Part shown: in pieces, positions 1 through 8,719 of the stretch
How the letters are laid out: each line of letters begins with the position of its first letter
Position numbering within the stretch: the first letter of the stretch is position 1
DNA from: SKLM01 sp964575455
Lineage (GTDB): Bacteria > Chloroflexota > Anaerolineae > B4-G1
Assembly (NCBI GenBank): GCA_964575455.1
Contig: CAZNRX010000010.1
Span: 19,152 to 83,151 of the forward strand
Direction of reading: 5' to 3'
Length of the DNA: 64,000 nucleotides
The notes under the pieces: generated by a model
Told to the model about the DNA's origin: nothing
Databases searched by the model: none
The model's input: only the letters and a program-made list of their open reading frames with translations
Made by a program: the position numbers and the translations under genes

Positions 1-639
1 GAGGCCGAGGATGTGCTCAGAGGACAGGGCATTGACCCAGAGCGTGCGCGTGCGGGGCTCATCGCCCCGGCCGAGGATGTGATTGATGATCTCTCGGGTC
101 TTCTGGATCCGGGCGCGGTCTACGACATCTTGACCGTGAAGGACTTCCATCATAAGACGATCGAGTTGGAGGGAGGAGCCGTTTTCGAGGGGCTGTTGGC
201 CGCACGAGCGCTGGCGGGTGCTGAGAAGGTCGCTGTGGCTGTGTGCACCATTGGCTCAGCCCTGGAAGAGCGCATGAAGCAGCTTTTTGCAGAGGATCCT
301 GTGCGGGCCATGGCGCTGGATGGCGCCGGTGTTGCTGCGCTTGGGAAGGTGTCGGACATCGTCATCCAAGACGTGCGTGAGATTGCGGCAAGACACAACT
401 GGGGCTCCGGTATGCGGGCACAGCCTGGCCAAGAAGGCTGGTCGATCTGGCAACAGAAGGTGATCTTCGAGCATCTTCCAACCGATGAGATCGGCGTGAG
501 TCTGACGGATAGCTGCCTTATGATCCCGCGGAAGTCGGTTTCATTTATTATTGGCATGGGGCCCGACATGAGGCCCGACGCGGTGGCCTGTGACTTCTGC
601 TCAAAGCGCCATCGTTGTCCCTGGCGCGTCGAGGCGTAG
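1..639 (+). CDS. Corrinoid/methionine-synthase activation-domain-like protein (5' truncated)
   Basis: The frame is already open at base 1 and a GTG at 13 is probably internal, so the N-terminus lies outside the window. The visible part (about 212 residues) resembles the S-adenosylmethionine-binding reactivation domain of B12-dependent methionine synthase: KDFHHKTIELEGG near the start, TIGSALEER, then RAQPGQEGWSIWQQ, which corresponds to the conserved R-x-x-P-G loop that binds SAM in MetH. It ends with a small cysteine cluster (DFCSKRHRCPW). Its end overlaps the region just before the RACo-like gene. In corrinoid methyltransferase loci such stand-alone domains sit next to RACo-type ATPases, so a role in reactivating or servicing an oxidised corrinoid protein is inferred. 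The substrate corrinoid protein is not in the window. Confidence 0.7.
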   Translation, partial: EAEDVLRGQGIDPERARAGLIAPAEDVIDDLSGLLDPGAVYDILTVKDFHHKTIELEGGAVFEGLLAARALAGAEKVAVAVCTIGSALEERMKQLFAEDPVRAMALDGAGVAALGKVSDIVIQDVREIAARHNWGSGMRAQPGQEGWSIWQQKVIFEHLPTDEIGVSLTDSCLMIPRKSVSFIIGMGPDMRPDAVACDFCSKRHRCPWRVEA

Positions 640-722
640 GCGACACCGTACCTCCTATATCGGACCTACGAGTTGCCGTATCGATGCAGCCCCCCATGAA
701 TCTTTCAAGAGAGGCAAAGAGA

Positions 723-2606
723 ATGACGATTGACCATACGGTAGATTTCCAACCCTTGGGCCGTCGCGTGCAGGTGGCCGACGGCAACACGCTCCTTGAG
801 GCGGCGCGCAAGGCCGGCGTGGGCCTGAACGCCGTCTGCGGCGGCGCCGGCGTCTGTGGCACGTGCCGGGTGCGGGTCGTAGAGGGTCTCGTCTCGCCAC
901 CCAACAAATCGGAAGAGAACTTCCTTAATCAGGACGAGTTCGACGAAGGATTCCGGCTGGCGTGCCAGGTCGAGGTTCAGGGGGACGTGTTGGTGGATGT
1001 GCCGCCCGAGTCTATTACTGCTCCGCAGCGTGCGCAGATCGAGGGTCGGGAGCGGGCGATTGAGATCGACCCGGCTGTGCGATCCTTCGACGTCCGCCCC
1101 ACGCCTCCCAACTTGCATGATCTGCGATCCGACGAGAAGCGGTTGCGGGAGGCCCTGCGCGAGCAGCATAACGTCACCAACGTCCGGTTTGATCCGGTCG
1201 TGTTGGCCGAGATACCTCCAAAGCTTCGAGAGCACGATTGGGAGATTCGGCTCTTTGTTCGGGGCTTGGGAGGGACCGGAGGGCCTGCGGCGACCGACGG
1301 CGAGGGCGCTTTGTACGTCATTGGCGCCGCGCCCGTCGGCACACATCCCCTAGGGGTGGCAGTCGACATTGGTACGACCAAGGTCGCGGCCTACTTGGTG
1401 GACCTGGAGACCGGAGAGACGTTGGGTGCGTCGGGGGAGATGAATCCTCAGATTGCCTTTGGGGAAGACGTGATGGCTCGCATCGCCTATGCGATGGAGG
1501 GGGAGGAGCACGCTCGCGAGCTCCAGGAGGCCATCATTCAGGGGCTTCAGGACCGAATCGATGAGCTGTGCGAGGCTGTTGGGCGCGGCTGTGGGGAGAT
1601 CCTGGAGGCCGTCCTGGTGGGTAACACCTGTATGCACCATCTGGTGATGGGGTTGCCCGTGGATCAGCTTGGCGTGGCGCCCTACGTACCGGCCCTTTCC
1701 GCCTCCTGCGACGTGAAAGCGCGGGATCTTGGTCTGAACATCGCTCGTGGTGGGTACGTTCATCTCCTGCCTAACATCGCTGGCTTCGTCGGTGCTGATC
1801 ACGTCTCGATGGTGATGGCGAGCGGTCTGCACGAGGCCGATCAGGTCACGCTGGGCCTGGACATCGGCACCAACACGGAGGTCAGCCTTGCGGCAAACGG
1901 GCGCCTTCTGAGTTGTTCCACGGCCTCTGGGCCTGCCTTCGAGGGTGCACACATCCGCGACGGCATGCGGGCTGCGCCAGGGGCGATTGAGTGGGTCAAG
2001 ATGGTCGATAGTCGGATCGAGTATCAGACCATCGACGGTGCACCACCGGTGGGCATCTGTGGTTCGGGGATCCTGGACAGCGTGGCGGAGTTGCGGCGCA
2101 TCGGGGTGTTGAAGGAGAACGGCTCGATGGAGCGAGATAGTCATCCTCGCGTTCGTGAGACCGGTGACCGCCCCGAGTTCGTCCTTGTCCCGGCCGGCGA
2201 GGAGGGAGCGCTCAACGATATTGTCATCAACCGCAAGGACGTGAGCGAGATCCAGCTTGCGAAGGGTGCTATTCGGGCTGGGCTTGAGGTGTTGCTGGAT
2301 GAGGCGGGCGTGGAGATCGACGAGGTCGAACGCGTCGTCGTCGCAGGCGCCTTCGGCACCTACCTCGACGTGGGGAGCGCGCGGGCCATCGGGATGTTCC
2401 CGCCGCTTCCTCTGAACCGTTTCGATCAGGTGGGCAATGCTGCCGGTATTGGAGCGAAGCTGGCTCTCCTCTCACGACGTTGCCGCGGTGTCGCCAAGGA
2501 GATTTCTCGTTGCGTCGAGTACATCGAGTTGACGACGGATGCACGCTTCTCCAGTGCCTATATGGACGCTATGAGCCTTCCCGATCCTTCCGGGGTCGAC
2601 GTGTAG
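723..2606 (+). CDS. RACo-like corrinoid activation protein (2Fe-2S ferredoxin + ASKHA ATPase)
   Basis: About 627 residues from ATG 723, chosen because AGAGAGG ends 8 bases upstream; longer in-frame starts exist at 615 and 696. The N-terminal 95 residues form a plant-type [2Fe-2S] ferredoxin with ligands C39-x5-C45-x2-C48 and C81. A linker follows, then an ASKHA ATPase core with DIGTTK near residue 215, GLDIGTNTEVSL near 378, and VVAGAFGTYLDVGSA near the C-terminus. This architecture is that of RACo, which uses ATP hydrolysis to drive reduction of cob(II)alamin in corrinoid iron-sulfur or methyltransferase proteins. The preceding gene carries a methionine-synthase-activation-like domain, and a pterin-dependent methyltransferase lies at 26430, so the cell probably has a corrinoid methyl-transfer pathway. 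The methyl donor is not evident. Confidence 0.85.
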   Translation: MTIDHTVDFQPLGRRVQVADGNTLLEAARKAGVGLNAVCGGAGVCGTCRVRVVEGLVSPPNKSEENFLNQDEFDEGFRLACQVEVQGDVLVDVPPESITAPQRAQIEGRERAIEIDPAVRSFDVRPTPPNLHDLRSDEKRLREALREQHNVTNVRFDPVVLAEIPPKLREHDWEIRLFVRGLGGTGGPAATDGEGALYVIGAAPVGTHPLGVAVDIGTTKVAAYLVDLETGETLGASGEMNPQIAFGEDVMARIAYAMEGEEHARELQEAIIQGLQDRIDELCEAVGRGCGEILEAVLVGNTCMHHLVMGLPVDQLGVAPYVPALSASCDVKARDLGLNIARGGYVHLLPNIAGFVGADHVSMVMASGLHEADQVTLGLDIGTNTEVSLAANGRLLSCSTASGPAFEGAHIRDGMRAAPGAIEWVKMVDSRIEYQTIDGAPPVGICGSGILDSVAELRRIGVLKENGSMERDSHPRVRETGDRPEFVLVPAGEEGALNDIVINRKDVSEIQLAKGAIRAGLEVLLDEAGVEIDEVERVVVAGAFGTYLDVGSARAIGMFPPLPLNRFDQVGNAAGIGAKLALLSRRCRGVAKEISRCVEYIELTTDARFSSAYMDAMSLPDPSGVDV

Positions 2607-2649
2607 CTTCGCCACCGGGTAGCGAAGCTCCTGGGCATCTTCGGCTACC
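2605..2649. terminator. Overlapping hairpins between convergent genes
   Basis: AGCTTCGC (2605-2612) pairs with GCGAAGCT (2622-2629). GGTAGCGAAG (2618-2627) can instead pair with CTTCGGCTACC (2639-2649) with a one-base bulge. The two stems share bases, so only one forms at a time. They lie exactly between two converging stop codons, which suits a bidirectional terminator, but there is no clear U-tract. Confidence 0.4.
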
Positions 2650-3557
2650 TAGACGCATACCTTCAGGGCGTTGGGCAGGATTTCGCATCTGATCTGTGGG
2701 GCATCCGTACAGAGGACTTCTCCATCGATGTGCGCCACCAGGCCATCCGGTGAGGAGATGGTTATGGCTTCGGTCTGGTCCATCGTAATGGGATCGAGGT
2801 CCGTATGAGTGCCCTGCAGGAAGTGGGGAAGAAGCCGCAGCATAGTCAGTCGGCTCACCTCCCGTGCGATGCAGAGGTCGAGGAGGCCGTCATCGGGTCT
2901 TGCGTTCGGCGCGATGACGAACCCTCCTCCCTCGCGCGGCCCATTTGCTACTGAGACCAGCGTAGCTGGTAGTTCCATCTGCTGTCCATTGTAGCTGATG
3001 GTCATCCTTGGGGGCTCGAAGTTCAAGAGGATCGTCTTCAGCACGGCCAACAGATAGAGCGGGAGCCCCTTGAGCCGCTTCATCTTCAGCGTCTCGATCA
3101 CAACGGCGCCGTCGAAGCCGATCCCGACAACGTTGCCGAAGTAGCGTGGCTCCTTTCCCGGTATTGTGACTCGCCCAAGATCAATCGTCTTCACCTGTTC
3201 GCAGGCTATGCGACGGCAGGCTTCCCGCAAATCCAGCGGCAGGCCAATGCCACTGGCGAAATCACTGCCGGAGCCAGCGGGGATGATGCCCATCCTCTGC
3301 GTGGCGCCATCCTCTGAGGCGGTCATGAGCCCGTTGATGACTTCATTGGCTGTACCGTCGCCACCGGCTCCAACGATGGTCTGAAAGCCGTCATCGGCTG
3401 CGCACTTGGCCAGCTTGGCCGCGTGCCACGGTCCCTCGGTTCGCACCAGGTCAAAGTCGACGCCTTCAGCCTTCAGCCATCGGCGTAGGTCTGGTTCTGC
3501 GCGAGCTCCGTAGCCGCGTCCAGCTGCTGGGTTCAAGATCACCTTGATGGGGCCCAT
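2649..3557 (-). CDS. Diacylglycerol/lipid kinase family protein (YegS/DgkB-like)
   Basis: 302 residues. ATG 3557 is chosen because GGAGG lies five bases upstream (rc of 3563-3567); an in-frame start two codons earlier has no such spacing. The N-terminus KVILNPAAGRG and GAGGDGTANEVING are the nucleotide-binding and GGDGT motifs of the DAGK catalytic domain; GIIPAGSGSDFA is the third conserved block. The C-terminal half is the beta-sandwich domain of the YegS/BmrU family. Members phosphorylate diacylglycerol or related lipids with ATP at the inner membrane face. The true substrate cannot be told from sequence. It is convergent with the RACo-like gene. Confidence 0.85.
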   Translation of the reverse strand: MGPIKVILNPAAGRGYGARAEPDLRRWLKAEGVDFDLVRTEGPWHAAKLAKCAADDGFQTIVGAGGDGTANEVINGLMTASEDGATQRMGIIPAGSGSDFASGIGLPLDLREACRRIACEQVKTIDLGRVTIPGKEPRYFGNVVGIGFDGAVVIETLKMKRLKGLPLYLLAVLKTILLNFEPPRMTISYNGQQMELPATLVSVANGPREGGGFVIAPNARPDDGLLDLCIAREVSRLTMLRLLPHFLQGTHTDLDPITMDQTEAITISSPDGLVAHIDGEVLCTDAPQIRCEILPNALKVCV

Positions 3558-3610
3558 GAGCACCTCCGGTCAATCAACCAATCGCCTGAAAACCACACTA
3601 TACAGAACAC

Positions 3611-3641
3611 GCCACGAGGACTTACGTTACAGGCTCGTGGC
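3611..3641 (-). terminator. Probable terminator after the LysM protein gene
   Basis: GCCACGAG (3611-3618) and CTCGTGGC (3634-3641) form a perfect 8 bp stem with a 15-base loop. It lies 75 bases beyond the stop of the LysM/lamin-tail gene on the minus strand. The following bases are only weakly T-rich, so the call is tentative. Confidence 0.4.
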
Positions 3642-3715
3642 ACTTTGCCTTTCTTCTAGCGACCGAGGTAGGCCTCTTTCCTCTTTCTTCCTCCGGTTGC
3701 TCGAAGATGAACACC

Positions 3716-4480
3716 TTACTCCGGCACGATGTACGTGTCAACTACGTTTCCGTCTGCGTCGCGCAGGGTGACCAGCTCCCCTTCCTGCCAGGCTGACGCC
3801 GTCCGGCCCCAGTATAGATCTCGAGGCGTGTCATCACCCGCTGTCGAATGTACCCGCACCTCTCCTTCCGGGAAGAGCGTCAGTGCTGGAAAGATGAAGG
3901 GATCGTCTGCCGAGCTTGAGAGCGTCCAGGCTTCTAGGCTGACTTCGCCTCCCTGATTGCTCAAGGTGATCATCTCGGTTTCTAGATTGGCAATGCCTGT
4001 GGCCTCCTGGATTTCGACCAGCGGCGGTCCAGAGGGGGTCATCGTCGCCAGGTTCACACCCACTGCGGCTGTTGCCTGATGCTCTTCGTCTGTCGACGGG
4101 TCCAGAGTGGACGCCTCGGTCAGGGCCAGACTGGGTGAGGCTGTGCTATCGTCTTCGGGGATGATCAAGATCTGTCCGATCTCTAGAACGTCGGGGTTTG
4201 CCAGATCATTCGCAGCCGCCAGAGCTTCGAGAGGGACGTCGTGCTCTTGAGCGATGGCCGAGAGCGTGTCGCCCGCCTGTACGGTGTATGTGACGGGCTT
4301 TGCCGGCGTGGGGGTAGCGGCGCGAGAAGCGGTGGTCGTTGAAGCTGTCTCCCTTGTGGTTTTAAGTGTGACTGAGACGCTAGCCTCAGGCCCTTGCCGC
4401 CAGATCAAGGTGATGCTCAGCAAGACAGCAGCCAGGACCAGAGCGATCACGGCGATCAGACCCCATCTACGCGACTGCAT
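3716..4480 (-). CDS. Membrane-anchored LysM and lamin-tail (LTD) domain protein
   Basis: About 254 residues from ATG 4480; an ATG two codons upstream (4486) is equally possible, and a GGGGG tract lies nine bases before 4480. A single N-terminal membrane segment (WGLIAVIALVLAAVLLSITL) is followed by a Thr/Ala-rich linker. A LysM domain (YTVQAGDTLSAIAQEHD to LEIGQILIIPED) comes next, then a C-terminal lamin-tail-like beta-sandwich containing ETEMITLSNQGGEVSLEAW and GNVVDTYIV. LysM binds N-acetylglucosamine polymers, so the protein is probably held in the cell envelope outside the membrane. LTD domains in bacteria often occur in surface or secreted proteins. No enzyme domain is seen. It is a single-gene unit. 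Confidence 0.75.
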   Translation of the reverse strand: MQSRRWGLIAVIALVLAAVLLSITLIWRQGPEASVSVTLKTTRETASTTTASRAATPTPAKPVTYTVQAGDTLSAIAQEHDVPLEALAAANDLANPDVLEIGQILIIPEDDSTASPSLALTEASTLDPSTDEEHQATAAVGVNLATMTPSGPPLVEIQEATGIANLETEMITLSNQGGEVSLEAWTLSSSADDPFIFPALTLFPEGEVRVHSTAGDDTPRDLYWGRTASAWQEGELVTLRDADGNVVDTYIVPE

Positions 4481-4614
4481 AGTCATTAGCCCCCATGGTA
4501 CGAATAGACACCTCTCGAGCTGAGCCCGTATGCCCCATAATTCTACCATGATTCGTGGTCGAGCACGAAACAGCTCTGGAAGATCTCCAAGGCGTATGCT
4601 CTGATCTGGATGCC

Positions 4615-4642
4615 TTGCGTCCCATACAACAACTCGTATAAT
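4615..4642 (+). promoter_or_regulatory. Sigma70-type promoter of mutM
   Basis: TTGCGT (4615-4620), a 16-base spacer, and a perfect TATAAT (4637-4642). Only six bases separate the -10 box from the mutM ATG at 4649, so transcription would begin at or next to the start codon. Confidence 0.6.
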
Positions 4643-4648
4643 GTCACT

Positions 4649-5506
4649 ATGCCTGAGCTACCTGAGGTAGAAACGGTCGTCCGTGGCCTGCGTGCCTCTC
4701 TGATAGGGGGTACGGTGACCGAGGTTAAGATCCACTGGTCAGGAAGCATTGGCGCGTCTGACCCGGAGCTTTTCGCTCAACGGCTCACCGGCAGAACGGT
4801 GACCGGCGTTGGTCGTCGGGGGAAATGGATCGTCATTGATCTGGACGATGGGCAAACACTGCTGATCCATCTGCGAATGACGGGCCAGCTCCTGCTGGAG
4901 CCCCCCGAGTGCCCCGAGGACAAGGACCGCGAGCGCGACTACACGCGTGTGGTCTTCCTTTTGAGCGAGAGTCCGGGGAGGGAGCGCGGGCGCCTGCGGT
5001 TCTCGGACATGCGGAAGTTCGGGCGCTTGATCCTGACCGATGACCCCAGCGACGTGCTTGGGGAGCTGGGGCCTGAACCACTGGCGGACGATTTCACGGT
5101 TGAGCGATTCGAGCGCATGCTCGCTGAGCGACGTGGGCGCATCAAATCCCTGCTGCTCAACCAGCGCTTCCTGGCCGGGCTGGGCAACATATACGTTAAC
5201 GAGGCGCTGTGGCAGGCCCGCATCCATCCGCTGCGCCCGGCCGACAGCCTATCCTCTGAGGAGGTAGAGAAGCTTCATCGAGCCATTCGCTCCCTGCTCC
5301 GCGCGGCGATCATCGAGGGAGGCACAACCCTGGAGAATGGCAATTTCAAGCAGACGAACGGCGAAGCCGGCGAGTTTGCGGGCCAGTTGCTGATCTACGG
5401 TCGGGAGGGGGAGCCCTGTGGATGCTGCGGCACACCTATCGAGCGCATCAGGGTGGGGCAGCGAGGGACGTACGTCTGTCCGGAGTGCCAGCCATCTGTC
5501 GGATAG
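4649..5506 (+). CDS. mutM: Formamidopyrimidine-DNA glycosylase (Fpg/MutM)
   Basis: 285 residues, the usual length for Fpg. ATG 4649 gives the obligatory N-terminus M-PELPEVETVVRGL, in which Pro2 is the catalytic Schiff-base nucleophile and Glu3 the acid. The start given by extending to 4610 would bury Pro2 and must be wrong. The DMRKFGR block, the helix-two-turn-helix (LGNIYVNEALW) and the C-terminal zinc finger with CGCCG and CPECQ are all present. It excises oxidised purines such as 8-oxoguanine and nicks the abasic site. There is no Shine-Dalgarno sequence, and the -10 box is six bases upstream, which fits leaderless translation. It is a lone gene facing the long minus-strand run. Confidence 0.95.
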   Translation: MPELPEVETVVRGLRASLIGGTVTEVKIHWSGSIGASDPELFAQRLTGRTVTGVGRRGKWIVIDLDDGQTLLIHLRMTGQLLLEPPECPEDKDRERDYTRVVFLLSESPGRERGRLRFSDMRKFGRLILTDDPSDVLGELGPEPLADDFTVERFERMLAERRGRIKSLLLNQRFLAGLGNIYVNEALWQARIHPLRPADSLSSEEVEKLHRAIRSLLRAAIIEGGTTLENGNFKQTNGEAGEFAGQLLIYGREGEPCGCCGTPIERIRVGQRGTYVCPECQPSVG

Positions 5507-5559
5507 TGGGCGATAGCCACCTTGTCTGACCTACCGATAGCTTCCGACGTGGCTAAGTC

Positions 5560-7212
5560 TCATTCCTGTACGGCGTAGAGGATGTCGTGTCCTTCTGACC
5601 AGGTCTTCACAATCTGCAGCCTGGGATGACGTACCGCCCCGGCATGCAGGTCTGCCAGCTGCGCTGGGTGATCTTCTTCCAACAGCGCGTAGCGTATCTC
5701 ATATCGGTCGGCCGCCTTCAGCAGCGTCTCTACGTCACCATTTGGAACGACGATGGCCTGGCGCTCTGTCTCATACCAGAAGGCCGGTGGATCGCCAACT
5801 ATCACTCTCGCCCTCGGAGCGTCCTGGTTTGCTAACCATCGGTCGACCTTCTTATAGAGCGTGTTCGTCTCTTGCCACGCCGGGACCCTCAGCCAGGCTA
5901 TGTAGCTGCTGAAGACCATCGCAGCCACCACCACTGCTGCTGCGAACACCGATCGAGCCTGCTGGTAACGCCAGTGCCTCCGTTGCCTGGACACCCACTG
6001 TACAGCTGCGTCCAGCCCATCCACGCCAGCTGCATATAAGAACGGGAGCGCAGCGCTGCTGGCGTGAAAAAAGCCCCCACGCCAGCCGGGAAAGGTGAAG
6101 ACCAGCGAATGGGTGAGGTAGACTGCCACAAGGTAGACGGAAGCCAGCAGGAAAGGGAGGCGGCGACGCAGTCGATAGAGGCCTATGACGGCGAAGGGCA
6201 GCAAGAAGATGAGGCAGTCCTCCGCCAGTAGTCGCTGGAAGTTGATCCACAACGCTGAGAGCTTGGAGCGCAGGATGTTGTCCCAGCCCCAGGCCAGGTA
6301 CGAAGATAGCGATAAGTCGCAGTCATAGCAGAACAGGTCGTCATAGTCGGTGAGCCAGATTGTCTTCGTGCTGGCGGGTGAGAGTGGGGTTCCCAGTGTG
6401 ATCATATTGCGGGCAAACCAGGGGCCCATCGCCAGAGCATACCCCACAATCACCATGACGAGGTGCACGGCAGCTGTCTTTCGCGCGTTGTGCCTACTTC
6501 GCACAGCGCTCGAAACGCCAGGTGGAACGCTCTTGTCGCCGGGGTTTGCAATCCGACTCGATGCCAGCGGAGCGAGAGCGACTATCGGTAGGAGCAGAAC
6601 ACCGTCAGCGCGGGTGAGGTGGGCCAGGCCGACGAGCAGGCCTGCGAGAAGCCAGCGGCTTACGCGAGCCCTCCGCCTTCTATGTGCCAAGCTTCGCCTG
6701 CCTGCCAACCAGAGCGCCAGGCTGCCGAAAAGAGCAAATGGAGCGAAGGTTTCGGGGAGCGTCCAGTATGGGAAGAAGAAGCCGCTGAATAAGGCGAGGA
6801 GACCGGCCGTCCAGGCCAGCTGTCGATTCTTGGTACCCTGCCAGGCGAGGCCATAAGCCACCGAGGAAATGAGAGCAGATAAAACCGCGAAGGGCACCTG
6901 AAGGGCGAAGAAGGAGCCGGGGAACATAGCAGCGAAGGGGCTGCCCAATAGGGAGGGGAATGGCATCCAGTAGAGGAAGCCGGGATGGGGCACTCTGGCG
7001 GGATCATTCAGGTAGTTCCAGATGAATGGCTCGCTGAGGCCTCCGCCTTGCCCGATACGCACCGCGCCTGCTGCGTAATAGGCCGCATCCATATACCCAG
7101 GCCGAGCGATCATACCTGCCACCGCCAGTCGCAGAGCCAGCGAGATGACGATCAACGCTACCCTGTCCCGTCCCGGTCGATTCTTGAGGAAAGCCCGGAT
7201 CTCGTGCAGCAT
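5560..7212 (-). CDS. GT-C-type integral membrane glycosyltransferase-like protein
   Basis: 550 residues from ATG 7212, which follows the upstream stop by one base and has GGAGG at 7227-7223; the in-frame start at 7230 would overlap the neighbour. About 10-12 hydrophobic segments cover the first 430 residues, followed by a soluble C-terminal domain of about 110 residues. The first periplasmic loop has a acidic motif (ARPGYMDAAYYAAGAV) followed by GLSEPFIWNYL and HPGFLYWMPF, a layout typical of GT-C enzymes that use polyprenyl-phosphate sugars. The acceptor is unknown. It is the last gene of the 25319-5560 run, directly after two GT39-like genes. Confidence 0.6.
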   Translation of the reverse strand: MLHEIRAFLKNRPGRDRVALIVISLALRLAVAGMIARPGYMDAAYYAAGAVRIGQGGGLSEPFIWNYLNDPARVPHPGFLYWMPFPSLLGSPFAAMFPGSFFALQVPFAVLSALISSVAYGLAWQGTKNRQLAWTAGLLALFSGFFFPYWTLPETFAPFALFGSLALWLAGRRSLAHRRRRARVSRWLLAGLLVGLAHLTRADGVLLLPIVALAPLASSRIANPGDKSVPPGVSSAVRSRHNARKTAAVHLVMVIVGYALAMGPWFARNMITLGTPLSPASTKTIWLTDYDDLFCYDCDLSLSSYLAWGWDNILRSKLSALWINFQRLLAEDCLIFLLPFAVIGLYRLRRRLPFLLASVYLVAVYLTHSLVFTFPGWRGGFFHASSAALPFLYAAGVDGLDAAVQWVSRQRRHWRYQQARSVFAAAVVVAAMVFSSYIAWLRVPAWQETNTLYKKVDRWLANQDAPRARVIVGDPPAFWYETERQAIVVPNGDVETLLKAADRYEIRYALLEEDHPAQLADLHAGAVRHPRLQIVKTWSEGHDILYAVQE

Positions 7213-7213
7213 G

Positions 7214-8719
7214 TTAAGGCCTACCTCCACTCTCCAGTTCTGATGCAGTCAGGTCCAGGAGATAGATACCGATGCCACCGACGTCCTGGCGTTCCAGCAG
7301 AGAGTAGCGGCTTTCGAACCAAGCGAGAGCCTCCCGCTGGAACTCAACGCTGTGATCCAGAGCCATCACCACCCACAGACGCTCAAAGCGGTCATCCAGC
7401 TCACCCTTGCTCACCAGCTGCCCTCCCCATATACGATAGACTGACTCTGACTTGCGTGGATCAGGGTCACCTTGCAGCAAGAAATGGTCGAGATGATCGA
7501 GGTAGACGAGAAAGGGCAGATATGAGCCATCTGAGGTATGCAGTATGGCGTCGCCAGCGTCGAGTTGCTTCTGAACGAGCGTGGCTGCTTCCCGCATAGT
7601 AGGCTTCTGGTAATCGGGATTGACGTAGTATCCCCACAACGAAAGCATCATCACCGCCGCTAAGCCAATGGCCAACCCAGGCAAGGGGTTCGTCCGCTCC
7701 ACTTCGCTGACCCCCCACGCTATCAGGAGGATCATTGACGGCAAGCCTATCAGCAGCGTCCGCTCTGGCAGAAAGATAGGTTGGACCTGTGCCAGGCCGA
7801 AGGGTCCTAGCAGGGTAATGCCGACCGTGAGCGACAGAAGCACCAGTGAACGCCAGCTTCCGGAGCGGCGACGGATGGCCCACTTCGTTTCCCAAAGCGT
7901 GATGGCGAACGTTGACAGGCTGCACAACAGCGCCACAGGCATCACCTTTGGGGTGATGGAATAGCCGACGAGTAAGAGATGGATCGCGGTGATGGGAAAG
8001 AGTGGGTTCGGTCGACCCTTGCCAACGAGCGGGCGCAATCCTCCTAGGCGGCCTGGCGTTCCCCCCAGCATACTGGCTAGGTGGGGCGCCACGATGATCA
8101 CAGCCCCCAGGTTGATCAGTATCATCTTGACCAAGGCGTCTCTTCGGCAGAGAAGAACGTAGAGGCTCATGGCGGCCAGAAGTAGAAAGGCGAACAGGTG
8201 TGTCGCAGCAGCCGCAGTTGCTGCCACACCCGTCGCTAGCCACCAGCCAGGATGACCACTCTCGACCGCCCTGTGGAAGCAGATCAGCGCCATCACGCCA
8301 AGGAAAGCGAGCTGGGCATACATCCGAGCCTCTTGCGAGTAGGCAACGTGAAAAGGAGCCAGAGCGAGCAGCGCGCTCGCCACTAGAGCGACCTTTCGAT
8401 TGAAGAGAAGTGTCCCGAGAGCGAAGATCGCGGGCACGGTCAGCGCCCCCCACAACACAGAAAGCGCTCGCCCCCAAACCTCAGTCCCACCGGAGGGGAG
8501 CCAGTAGTGTAGCAGCAGGTAGTATAGCCCAGGGTGGCTGGAGTGGCCGGCGTTGGAGAGGATGAGTGAAGCTGGGAGCCGTGCGATGAGCATGCTGATG
8601 GCCTCGTCTAGCCAGAAGCTGTTTGACCCGAGCTGGTGTATGCGCAGAACCGCACCGAGCGTCGTTATTCCCGCGAGTCCAGCCCACCATCTCCATCCAG
8701 GCCGTGTCAGTTGGGACAG
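7214..8719 (-). CDS. GT39-family membrane glycosyltransferase, probable CTG start
   Basis: 501 residues if translated from CTG 8719. The first ATG (8593) cuts into the family signature: the open frame just before it encodes LRIHQLGSNSFWLDEAIS, the conserved first loop with the Asp-Glu of GT39/ArnT-like enzymes, and upstream of that a first membrane segment. No ATG, GTG or TTG occurs between 8593 and the in-frame stop upstream. A ten-base Shine-Dalgarno match GGAGGTGATC (8734-8725) ends five bases before CTG 8719. HPGLYYLLLHYW follows the first loop, then about ten more membrane segments. The predicted role is transfer of a sugar from a polyprenyl-phosphate carrier on the outer face of the membrane. 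It overlaps the preceding gene by 13 bases. Confidence 0.75.
   Translation of the reverse strand: MSQLTRPGWRWWAGLAGITTLGAVLRIHQLGSNSFWLDEAISMLIARLPASLILSNAGHSSHPGLYYLLLHYWLPSGGTEVWGRALSVLWGALTVPAIFALGTLLFNRKVALVASALLALAPFHVAYSQEARMYAQLAFLGVMALICFHRAVESGHPGWWLATGVAATAAAATHLFAFLLLAAMSLYVLLCRRDALVKMILINLGAVIIVAPHLASMLGGTPGRLGGLRPLVGKGRPNPLFPITAIHLLLVGYSITPKVMPVALLCSLSTFAITLWETKWAIRRRSGSWRSLVLLSLTVGITLLGPFGLAQVQPIFLPERTLLIGLPSMILLIAWGVSEVERTNPLPGLAIGLAAVMMLSLWGYYVNPDYQKPTMREAATLVQKQLDAGDAILHTSDGSYLPFLVYLDHLDHFLLQGDPDPRKSESVYRIWGGQLVSKGELDDRFERLWVVMALDHSVEFQREALAWFESRYSLLERQDVGGIGIYLLDLTASELESGGRP

Noticed and set aside
1350..2144. Open frame of 264 codons antisense to the RACo-like gene
   Set aside because: It is a shadow of the ASKHA domain, low in recognisable motifs, with no ribosome site.
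7467..8477. Open frame of 336 codons inside the GT39 gene
   Set aside because: No membrane segments or motifs; the GT39 frame has both.
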